A stretch of DNA of 35,005 bases from Caldithrix sp. (GTDB lineage Bacteria > KSB1 > UBA2214 > DYKH01), in the NCBI GenBank assembly GCA_020722685.1, contig DYKH01000052.1, forward strand, positions 1-35,005. Direction: 5' to 3'. Below, one piece after another: positions 28,278 to 35,005 of this stretch (its first letter is position 1; each line of letters begins with the position of its first letter). A model generated the notes under the pieces. The model was not told the origin of the DNA and made no database searches. It was given only the letters and a program-made list of their open reading frames with translations. The position numbers and the translations under genes are program-made.

Positions 28278-29834
28278 ATGCCGCCGCCACCAAGTATTTC
28301 CACGGCATGGTCCGGAATAGCGGCTCCCGATGCGGGCGAACTTGGAGCGTTGAAAGCCTCGCTCGGAAATTCAAAACTGTACAACGCAGACATGGCACCC
28401 GTAGGCGCATCAGAGCGAAGTTGGAATACCTGGAATATTGCCGCACTTTGGATCAGCATGTCCGCAGTATTGACGACTTATACCCTGGCTTCCGGCTTGA
28501 TGATGGCTGGTATGCTCTGGTGGCAGGCGTTGCTTACGGTAACGCTGGGTAATGTGTTGGTCCTGATCCCCATGCTTCTGAATGCATATGTGGGAGTCCG
28601 TTATGGGATTCCTTTCCCGGTATTTGTCAGAGCATCGTTTGGGACTAACGGCGCCAAGGTGGCGGCCATGGCGCGTGGTTTAGTGGCTTGTGGATGGTTT
28701 GGCATCCAGACCTGGTTAGGGGGCTTGGCACTTTCAGCCCTCATGGGTCATTTCTGGTCCTATTGGCCCAAAGTGCAGGGTCATGCGTTTATTGCTTTTG
28801 GACTGTTCTGGCTGCTGCAGATGTCGATTGTGTTGCGTGGCATGCGCGCTATCAAAAGATTTGAGACTGTGGCAGCTCCTATACTGATCATACTGCTTCT
28901 GCTGCTGTTCTTTTGGGCCATACGGACAGGACAGGGGTTTTTTGAGGTACTTCATCACTCAAAAAGTTTGGTACAACCATCCGCGCATCGCTTCTGGGAT
29001 ATTTTCTGGCCAGGTCTTGCGGCCAATGTGGGATATTGGGCAACTTTGAGCCTGAATATTCCCGATTTTACACGCTACGCAAAATCACAGAAAGCGCAGA
29101 TCATTGGCCAATCCATCGGTTTGCCCCTGGGCATGATGGGTACCAGTTTTATCGGAATTTTTGTGACGGCGGCGGCCATTGGTGTGTTTCATCAGGTACT
29201 GTGGAACCCTATTACCTTGATTCCGCACATTACCCAGAATGGTGCTCTGTTGTTACTTGCCATGGGCGCCATTTTGCTTGCCCAAACCAGCATCAATATG
29301 GGGGCCAATGTCGTGTCTCCCGCCAATGATTTTTCTAATTTGGCACCACAACGGATCAGCTTTCGTACGGGCGGAATAATAACCGGTGTGGTCGGAATTT
29401 TGATGTGTCCCTGGCTGCTGATGGAAAATGCATCCGCCTATATTTTTACCTGGCTCGCCGGTTATGGCAGTTTGCTTGGGGCTATTGCGGGAGTGATGAT
29501 TGCAGATTACTGGATTTGGCGAAAAAGGAATATTAATCTGGAAGATTTGTATAGGGAAAATGGTATTTATCCACGTTGGAATACCCGTGCATTTGTGGCC
29601 ATCGCCCTTGCTGTGTTGCCCATACTTCCCGGATTTTATGCGGCAGCGCACAGTGCGGGAGGTATTGTTGATCATCCCGGTTTTTTTGATCGTCTTTATA
29701 CCTATGGATGGTTTTGGACATTTATGGTGGCGGGTACAAGCTATCTTTTATTGCGGTGGATATTCAAATCGGATTCCGTGAAGTCCCAGGAAGATCAGTA
29801 TTCGGAGATCCATCATCGGGTGTCCCATGAGTAA
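28278..29834 (+). CDS. NCS1-family nucleobase permease (uracil/allantoin-like branch)
   Basis: This is an inner-membrane cation symporter for a nucleobase or hydantoin-like compound. The 518-residue protein shows about twelve membrane segments and the branch-specific segments LYNADMAPVGASERSWNTWN (about residues 33-52), RYGIPFPVFVRASFGTNGA and WFGIQTWLGGLAL. The region INIPDFTRYAKSQ contains the conserved substrate/ion-site pattern. Located directly after dihydropyrimidinase, uracil, thymine or dihydrouracil are plausible substrates. Its start is only one base after the preceding stop and it overlaps the next permease gene by eight bases. Confidence 0.88.
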   Translation: MPPPPSISTAWSGIAAPDAGELGALKASLGNSKLYNADMAPVGASERSWNTWNIAALWISMSAVLTTYTLASGLMMAGMLWWQALLTVTLGNVLVLIPMLLNAYVGVRYGIPFPVFVRASFGTNGAKVAAMARGLVACGWFGIQTWLGGLALSALMGHFWSYWPKVQGHAFIAFGLFWLLQMSIVLRGMRAIKRFETVAAPILIILLLLLFFWAIRTGQGFFEVLHHSKSLVQPSAHRFWDIFWPGLAANVGYWATLSLNIPDFTRYAKSQKAQIIGQSIGLPLGMMGTSFIGIFVTAAAIGVFHQVLWNPITLIPHITQNGALLLLAMGAILLAQTSINMGANVVSPANDFSNLAPQRISFRTGGIITGVVGILMCPWLLMENASAYIFTWLAGYGSLLGAIAGVMIADYWIWRKRNINLEDLYRENGIYPRWNTRAFVAIALAVLPILPGFYAAAHSAGGIVDHPGFFDRLYTYGWFWTFMVAGTSYLLLRWIFKSDSVKSQEDQYSEIHHRVSHE

Positions 29835-31200
29835 GCCCATGACGTCTGTTGGCGAAACGGAAAGCCATCATGTGGAAACCTTGGGGGTGGCGCCGGTTCC
29901 AGAATCTGCCCGAACCATGCGCCCCGGTATGCTTTTTTTGATATGGGCTCTGGCCTCTGCCTCTGCAACCACACCGGTCATTGGTCTGCTGCTCCATGGC
30001 ATTGGATTATGGAATTTTGTGTGGATCGTACTACTTGCTCTGCTGATTGGCCTGATCCCTGCCGTATTGTTGGCGCATATGGGTCGTCAGAGGCCAATTA
30101 TTTCCATGGTAATGGCTAGACGGACTTTTGGGGTGGGTGGCGCAACCGTTCTGGCCATCCTGTATACCATCGTTGGTGCGGGCTGGTTTGGACTGAATAC
30201 GGATGTTGGCGGAAAAATTCTTGATACGCTGTTCCCTGGAAATGGCATACTTTGGTATGTCGTTCTTGGTGTACTGCAAATTGGTCTGGTATTTTTTGGT
30301 ATGGAAGTTCTCGAGAAGTTTTATAAATATACCGCTCTACTTTTTCTGCTTTGTTACGCGGTCCTGGCCTATTATTTGTTTACCCAGCATCCATTTGTGA
30401 TGCCCGTTGCCACAGTGCCTGTCCATTGGGGCACGGATATTGATCTTGTCCTGAGTTTCAGTCTGTTGGCCTGGGCATATGATTTCCCCACGGTAACAAG
30501 GTTTTGCATGCCTGCACGAGAGAATGAAAAAACTCTTCAGCGTGCCCTCTATGCCTTCGCGCCTGCAACTGGGGTGATGTCAGCCGTGTTGCTCATGGGT
30601 ATTCTGGGCTTGATTGCGCTGCAAATGACCGGTGACTGGAATATTGCTTTGTTGGGCAAAAATCTGCCCGTTTGGGGAGAAATATCGGCGATAGGCGTCA
30701 TATTGGCCATTGCCCATACCAATGCCATGAATTTGTATCCTGCCGTCACAAAATTGCTTGCCGTTGTTAATGTTACCAGCAAACCACGGCGCTGGATGCA
30801 GCCGGTGGTGGTGGTGGTCCTGGGGACTTTTGCGACCTGGTTGGCCATCGCTGGCATCCTGAATTTTATTGAAGGATTTCTTTCCCTCTTGGGATCCTTA
30901 TTATTTCCCTTCACGTTTATTCTGATAATTGACTGGTTTTATGAAGAGCGTTATGCAGAAGATGTGACCCTTTTTTATCGTCCTGCCGGAAATTGGCAAG
31001 AATACTTTGTATGGCCGGCACCATGGGCGGTTTGTATGCTGATTTTTGGCATTTTACTGGGGCAATGGAAATATCTCAGCGTCAGTCGCATTTTTTATTT
31101 TGTTCCCTGGCAAGTTTCATCGGCGATAATTACCGGAGTGATCTATTTTATTGGCTTGCGTTTGGCGGATCAACGCCAGCAACGGAGGAAAGCAGCTTGA
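29827..31200 (+). CDS. NCS1-family permease (cytosine permease CodB-like)
   Basis: This is a second inner-membrane NCS1 transporter immediately after the first. The 457-residue protein has about twelve hydrophobic segments, with WALASASATTPVIGLLLHG near residue 38, RRTFGVGGATVLAILYTIVGAGWFGLNTD split near residues 98-126, and AYDFPTVTRFCMPARENE near residue 216. It resembles cytosine/purine permeases more than the preceding gene does. Cytidine deaminase follows directly, so cytosine or a pyrimidine nucleoside are candidate substrates. Two adjacent, divergent NCS1 genes point to different substrates rather than a recent duplication. Confidence 0.82.
   Translation: MSKPMTSVGETESHHVETLGVAPVPESARTMRPGMLFLIWALASASATTPVIGLLLHGIGLWNFVWIVLLALLIGLIPAVLLAHMGRQRPIISMVMARRTFGVGGATVLAILYTIVGAGWFGLNTDVGGKILDTLFPGNGILWYVVLGVLQIGLVFFGMEVLEKFYKYTALLFLLCYAVLAYYLFTQHPFVMPVATVPVHWGTDIDLVLSFSLLAWAYDFPTVTRFCMPARENEKTLQRALYAFAPATGVMSAVLLMGILGLIALQMTGDWNIALLGKNLPVWGEISAIGVILAIAHTNAMNLYPAVTKLLAVVNVTSKPRRWMQPVVVVVLGTFATWLAIAGILNFIEGFLSLLGSLLFPFTFILIIDWFYEERYAEDVTLFYRPAGNWQEYFVWPAPWAVCMLIFGILLGQWKYLSVSRIFYFVPWQVSSAIITGVIYFIGLRLADQRQQRRKAA
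31184..31189 (+). promoter_or_regulatory. Ribosome binding site that decides the cytidine deaminase start
   Basis: GGAGGA lies seven bases before a TTG at 31197 that overlaps the preceding TGA stop (TTGA). The next in-frame ATG, at 31218, is too far from any ribosome site. This supports a TTG start with translational coupling. Confidence 0.7.
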
Positions 31201-31643
31201 ATGGTCCTGATACAAAAATGAATCTGCCCGAAGCCACCATTGCGCAGCTCCGCAGATCCGCTGAAGCGGCCCTGGAAAATGCCTATGCACCCTATTCTCA
31301 CTTTTCTGTAGGTGCCGCAATATTAACAACCAGTGGCCGAATATTTAACGGGTGTAATGTGGAAAATGCGGCATATCCTTCTGGTTTGTGTGCGGAAGCA
31401 GTAGCTATTGGCCACATGGTGGCGACCTTGGGGCCGATGCATATTCTTGCCTGCTACGTGGCCTGTAAAGGTCATACGCCTGCCTGGCCATGCGGAAGTT
31501 GTCGTCAGCGCCTGAATGAGTTCGCCGATACGCGCATGTGGGTACTTACCTCTGTCATGGATGGCCTTCCCGAGAGGATGCTTTTTAGTGATCTGCTCCC
31601 ACACCATTTTGGTGCGGCCGATTTGGAGGGTTTTCGTTCGTGA
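31197..31643 (+). CDS. cdd: Cytidine deaminase
   Basis: The enzyme converts cytidine and deoxycytidine to uridine and deoxyuridine, feeding the uridine phosphorylase encoded two genes downstream. The 148-residue protein is of the small homotetrameric type and shows the zinc site: C65 and the catalytic E67 in GLCAEAVAIG, plus C99 and C102 in PCGSCRQ. APYSHFSVGAAI and NGCNVENAAYPSGLCAE are family hallmarks. It starts at TTG, overlaps the permease stop by four bases, and its own stop overlaps the GTG start of deoC by four bases. Confidence 0.92.
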   Translation: MNGPDTKMNLPEATIAQLRRSAEAALENAYAPYSHFSVGAAILTTSGRIFNGCNVENAAYPSGLCAEAVAIGHMVATLGPMHILACYVACKGHTPAWPCGSCRQRLNEFADTRMWVLTSVMDGLPERMLFSDLLPHHFGAADLEGFRS

Positions 31644-32380
31644 AACATAGTATTTCGGAACGCATTGGATTATTGGATCTGACGCGATTAGAAGCGGTGC
31701 AAGGCGATGAAGCCGCTATAGAAACACTTTGTGCCAAGGCGCGAACCAGATATGGCGATGTTGCAGCGGTGTGTATACATCCGGCTTACGTAGCGCGTGC
31801 AGTGAATCTATTGCGGGAAACGCCCATTGCGGTGGCTACTGTCATCAATTTTCCTTCTGGTGATAACAGCCTTCAGGAGGTGCATGCAGAACTGGAATCA
31901 GTAGTCACAGCAGGGGCACAGGAAGTGGATATTGTCGTGCCCTATAAAGCATGGTTGGCAGGAGATAAACGATCAGTTTTCAGGCTCATGGAAGCGGTGC
32001 TGCATTGGCTCGGTAATCAAGTACGAATTAAAGCTATTCTGGAAACCGGAGCGATACCTATTTCTTCCATGCGTCGGGAATTGTCCCGAGAAATAGCGGA
32101 AATAGGTGTGGATTTCCTTAAAACCTCTACGGGAAAAACCGCCGTCGGTGCCACACCAGAGGCTGTGGCCGATCTGCTTGTCGTGACCAAGGAATTTGCC
32201 CATTCCCAAGTGGCTCCCGGGATAAAAGTGGCCGGAGGCGTGCGCACAGGAGAACAGATGGACGCCTATATCGCCCAAATTGAAGCCGTGATGGGAACAA
32301 CTTTTATTGCCCCCCGTACGCTGCGCTTTGGAGCCAGCAGCTTACTGGATGATTTGCTCAGTCAGGAGGCGGCGCTATGA
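31640..32380 (+). CDS. deoC: Deoxyribose-phosphate aldolase
   Basis: DeoC cleaves 2-deoxyribose 5-phosphate to glyceraldehyde 3-phosphate and acetaldehyde. The 246-residue protein is of the E. coli type. It has the segment EVDIVVPYKAWLAGD (about residues 95-109), the substrate lysine KAILETG at residue 131, and the Schiff-base lysine K161 in FLKTSTGKTAVGATPEA. It starts with GTG in a GTGA overlap with cdd and ends in an ATGA overlap with the next gene. In this operon it would consume deoxyribose phosphate released from deoxynucleosides. Confidence 0.93.
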   Translation: MKHSISERIGLLDLTRLEAVQGDEAAIETLCAKARTRYGDVAAVCIHPAYVARAVNLLRETPIAVATVINFPSGDNSLQEVHAELESVVTAGAQEVDIVVPYKAWLAGDKRSVFRLMEAVLHWLGNQVRIKAILETGAIPISSMRRELSREIAEIGVDFLKTSTGKTAVGATPEAVADLLVVTKEFAHSQVAPGIKVAGGVRTGEQMDAYIAQIEAVMGTTFIAPRTLRFGASSLLDDLLSQEAAL

Positions 32381-33177
32381 CGGGAATTATTGCGGATACG
32401 AAGGCCATCCAGTATCACATTGGCTTATCTGCACAGATGTTGTGTGGAGCACAGTATGTCTTTTTGCCGGGTGATCCTGATCGGGTGAATCCTATTGCCG
32501 CATTTCTGGATGACGCCCGTGAACTGACCCAGCATCGGGAGTATCGATCGGCCTTGGGTTACGTAGATGATATCCCCGTTCTGGTGATGTCCACCGGGAT
32601 CGGCGCACCTTCTACCGGGATTGCGATTGAGGAACTGGCCCGACTGGGGGTGACACACTTTATACGATTGGGAACGACGGGAGCCATTCAGCCCCATGTG
32701 CATTTGGGAGATTTGATTATCAGCGAGGGAGCGGTGCGATTGGAGGGAACGTCAGGACATTATGCCCCCATAGCGTATCCCGCAGTGCCATCCCTTGCGC
32801 TGACCCTGAAACTGATAGAAGCCACAAAACTCCGGGATTTCCCTTATCAGACCGGAATAACCTGTTCATCAGACAGCTTTTGGCCTGGGCAGGAGCGTTA
32901 TGATTCTTTCTCCGGTTATGTGCCCAGGCATCTCCAAGGCAGTCTGGAGGAATGGCAGCGATTGGGCGTGCTGAATTTTGAGATGGAAAGTTCAGCACTA
33001 TTTACCATTGCTCGCACTTTTGGGCTTCATGCTGCCTCCCTTTGTGGCGTGATTGCCCTGCGCACCCAGAGTGAAGCGGTGCAGCAGAATGTGTATGCCC
33101 AGGTCAAGGAACGACTCGCCATTGTGGCGCGAGAGGCTGTGCGGCTGCACCACCAGGCCCATGGTACACCGCTATGA
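32377..33177 (+). CDS. udp: Uridine phosphorylase
   Basis: The enzyme splits uridine (and some deoxyuridine) with phosphate into uracil and (deoxy)ribose 1-phosphate. The 266-residue protein matches the Udp branch of the PNP/UDP fold: phosphate-site PGDPDRV near residue 29, MSTGIGAPSTGIAIEEL, RLGTTGAIQPHVHLGDL (about residues 95-111) and NFEMESSALFTIA with the ribose-binding Met-Glu. The released uracil would enter the reductive branch encoded upstream, and the sugar phosphate would go to the mutase downstream, with which this gene overlaps by four bases. Confidence 0.92.
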   Translation: MTGIIADTKAIQYHIGLSAQMLCGAQYVFLPGDPDRVNPIAAFLDDARELTQHREYRSALGYVDDIPVLVMSTGIGAPSTGIAIEELARLGVTHFIRLGTTGAIQPHVHLGDLIISEGAVRLEGTSGHYAPIAYPAVPSLALTLKLIEATKLRDFPYQTGITCSSDSFWPGQERYDSFSGYVPRHLQGSLEEWQRLGVLNFEMESSALFTIARTFGLHAASLCGVIALRTQSEAVQQNVYAQVKERLAIVAREAVRLHHQAHGTPL

Positions 33178-34541
33178 TCAATATTCCTCCGGGCATTTTC
33201 AGGGAGTACGACATTCGTGGCGTGGTTGATCGCGATCTGACTCCCGATTTGGTGGAAGAGCTGGGTAAGGCGCTTGGCAGTGAACTCCGGAGCCGCGGAG
33301 GACAAAACATGGTCGTGGGAAGAGATGGGCGCTTATCGGGGTTGGCTTTTCATCAAGCTCTGTGTAGTGGGTTGTGCAAGGTTGGATGCGACGTCCTTGA
33401 TGTCGGCATGGTTCCTACGCCAGTGCTCTCTTTCGCCGTGCAACACTTGGGTGCAGACGGTGGCGTAATGGTGACGGGTAGTCATAATCCGCCCCAGTAC
33501 AATGGGTTCAAGACCGTCATGATGGGCCAAACATTGTATGGAGAGCATATCCAGCGTATTTATCGACGCCTGCAGGCACGAGAATACACGCAACCAGAAA
33601 AGAAGGGCGTAAGCATTGCGCATTCCATCGTGGATGCATATCAGCACTTTGTTGTGGAAAATATTCGTCTGCAGAAACCCTTACGCATTGGTATGGATTG
33701 CGGTAACGGAGTTACTGGAATCGTCGCTCCGGAGCTTTTTGGGAAGCTGAACTGTACGGTTTTCGGACTGTATCTGGACGTAGATGGACGCTTCCCCAAC
33801 CACCCTGCTGACCCGACCAATGAGGACAATTTGCGGGATTTAATGGCGCTGGTCCGCGCTGAAAACCTGGATATAGGTCTGGCATTTGATGGTGATGGCG
33901 ACCGCATGGTCGTGGTCAGTGCCAAAGGTAAGGTGATCCTGGCCGATCGGCTTCTGATGCTTTTTGTAAAACATATTTTGCCGGATTATCCAGATGCGGC
34001 AGTCGTGTACGACGTGAAATCCTCAGCGCTGTTGACCGATGTGATTCGCGCCGCTGGTGGAAGACCGGTTATGTGGAAAACCGGTTATTCCTTGATCAAG
34101 ACAAAAATGGAAGAACTGGATGCGCCCGTGGGGGCCGAACTGGCGGGTCATTTCTTTTTTAGAGACCGCTGGCCTGGTTTTGATGATGGGATGTATGCCG
34201 CTGCACGACTGCTGGAAATTTTGTCGAGCATCAACGGGGATGAAAATTCACGCAATAACGTATTGGATGATCTGCCTGAATGGCCATGCACGCCGGAACA
34301 GCGGCTGGAAATGGAAGAAGGGAAACCCCAGCAGATTATGGAAGCACTTTTGCGTGATGCGCCAATTTTGTTCCCGGATGCAAACTTGTTAACACTGGAT
34401 GGCCTGCGTATTGAGTTTCCAGATGGTTGGGCATTGGTGCGTTGCTCAAACACCCAGCCAGCACTGGTCCTGCGCTTTGAGGCGAAGAATACAGAAGCCC
34501 TGCAACGCATATCCCGGTTAATAGAGACGGCAATTTGGTAG
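33174..34541 (+). CDS. Alpha-D-phosphohexomutase family protein, probable phosphopentomutase
   Basis: The 455-residue protein resembles AlgC-type phosphomannomutase/phosphoglucomutase along its length. It has the phosphoserine S103 (TGSHNPPQYNG), the metal loop D239-D241-D243 (FDGDGDR), KTGYSLIKTKM, and the phosphate-binding RCSNTQPALVLRFEA near the C-terminus. The sugar-specificity loop that reads GEMSGH in AlgC is AELAGH here (residues 321-326), losing the serine that contacts the hexose. Placed directly after deoC and udp, with no deoB in view, it probably moves phosphate between C1 and C5 of ribose or deoxyribose. Family and location are clear; the pentose activity is inferred. Confidence 0.8.
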   Translation: MINIPPGIFREYDIRGVVDRDLTPDLVEELGKALGSELRSRGGQNMVVGRDGRLSGLAFHQALCSGLCKVGCDVLDVGMVPTPVLSFAVQHLGADGGVMVTGSHNPPQYNGFKTVMMGQTLYGEHIQRIYRRLQAREYTQPEKKGVSIAHSIVDAYQHFVVENIRLQKPLRIGMDCGNGVTGIVAPELFGKLNCTVFGLYLDVDGRFPNHPADPTNEDNLRDLMALVRAENLDIGLAFDGDGDRMVVVSAKGKVILADRLLMLFVKHILPDYPDAAVVYDVKSSALLTDVIRAAGGRPVMWKTGYSLIKTKMEELDAPVGAELAGHFFFRDRWPGFDDGMYAAARLLEILSSINGDENSRNNVLDDLPEWPCTPEQRLEMEEGKPQQIMEALLRDAPILFPDANLLTLDGLRIEFPDGWALVRCSNTQPALVLRFEAKNTEALQRISRLIETAIW

Positions 34542-34612
34542 CAATTACTTTGTTGGCGGCATGACACGTTGTCAGGACTATCCAATGGTATCTTCACCGG
34601 GGGTGGTTGTTT

Positions 34613-35005
34613 ATGAATCAGAAAAATGCGGTTATTACAGTGGCCTCATCGGGTACTGGTGCAGAGACCATACGTGCTTTGGTAGAGGCGGGTTTCGTGT
34701 CTTCATTGGGGCCAGGCGCATGGACCGCTTGGATTGTCAAACAGCGAAACGATGCATCTGGAATGGCTGGGTAAACCCATTCGTATAACCGAAATTGATC
34801 CGGGTTTTGTGGAGACAGAGTTCAGTTTGACCCGCTTCGGTGGCGATGCTGTGCGAGCAAGTGGCGTATATGATGGCATGAAACCACTGGAAGCCGCTGA
34901 TATAGCAGAAGCCATCGCCTGGGTGGTCATGCGCCCCGCTCATGTCAACATTGATAATATGGTTATTCGACCACTGGATCTGGCGCGTATTGATAAAATT
35001 TCCCG
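34613..35005 (+). pseudogene. Decayed YdfG-like short-chain dehydrogenase (3' end outside the window)
   Basis: The N-terminus (from ATG 34613: MNQKNAVITVASSGTGAET then IRALVEAGF) is a Rossmann start with a damaged glycine motif. A single T appears to be lost near 34692, since the next residues RVFIGARRMDRL continue in another frame. About 130 codons, including the catalytic Tyr-Lys region, are then missing. The C-terminal part resumes in a third frame from about 34746 with EWLGKPIRITEIDPGFVETEFS and PAHVNIDNMVIRPLD, and runs off the window. The C-terminal part resembles YdfG, a 3-hydroxy acid dehydrogenase that can reduce malonic semialdehyde. Because of the large deletion this is not a sequencing error. 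Confidence 0.75.

Noticed and set aside
34561..34788. A small novel protein of 75 residues
   Set aside because: Its middle matches the GARRMDRL segment of a short-chain dehydrogenase, and flanking parts of the same enzyme are found in the other two frames, so it is a piece of a pseudogene.

Overview
The window is a dense catabolic region, probably from a proteobacterium. It has an inner-membrane TonB/ExbB/ExbD system, an outer-membrane TonB-dependent receptor, sigma-54-type promoters and LysR-type regulation. Base composition looks moderate, with GC near one half. I cannot name the genus. Apart from one decayed gene at the right edge, the genes look intact. I see no rRNA, tRNA, CRISPR array, transposase or phage gene.

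Region 1 (1-17316, + strand) reads as one long operon starting at a sigma-54-like promoter at 19-34. The order is exbB-exbD-tonB, an NCS1 nucleobase permease, guanine deaminase, an adenine-deaminase-type enzyme, a secreted NUP-family protein, and a three-subunit xanthine-dehydrogenase-type molybdenum hydroxylase. These are followed by an AllA-like ureidoglycolate lyase family protein, a ring-opening amidohydrolase (barbiturase/cyanuric acid hydrolase family), the XdhC maturation factor and an hpxX-hpxY-hpxZ-(MobA-like)-hpxW block. The deaminases should feed xanthine and hypoxanthine to the dehydrogenase. The usual downstream urate genes (urate oxidase, HIU hydrolase, OHCU decarboxylase, allantoinase) are absent, and a ring-opening amidohydrolase plus the Hpx/Atz amidases stand in their place.

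Region 2 (17344-22858) holds a LysR regulator divergent from a large TonB-dependent receptor that has its own sigma-54-like promoter. A bidirectional hairpin follows, then a leftward pair: an omega-amino-acid:pyruvate aminotransferase and an XRE-cupin regulator.

Region 3 (22859-34541) starts with a 400-base divergent control region carrying two back-to-back sigma-54-like promoters, NtrC-like dyads and a composite motif shared with the receptor promoter. A rightward operon follows for reductive pyrimidine catabolism: beta-ureidopropionase, the two dihydropyrimidine dehydrogenase subunits, dihydropyrimidinase and two NCS1 permeases. It continues into nucleoside breakdown: cytidine deaminase, deoxyribose-phosphate aldolase, uridine phosphorylase and a phosphohexomutase-family protein that probably acts as phosphopentomutase. 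The leftward aminotransferase would complete the route from beta-alanine to malonic semialdehyde. A YdfG-like short-chain dehydrogenase that might have handled malonic semialdehyde is a pseudogene at 34613-35005.

Taken together, this looks like a self-contained, probably nitrogen-regulated island. It would import nucleosides or bases across the outer membrane, move bases across the inner membrane, and extract nitrogen and carbon from both purines and pyrimidines. The least explained parts are the purine-side ring-opening branch, the shared regulatory motif and the mutase replacing DeoB.
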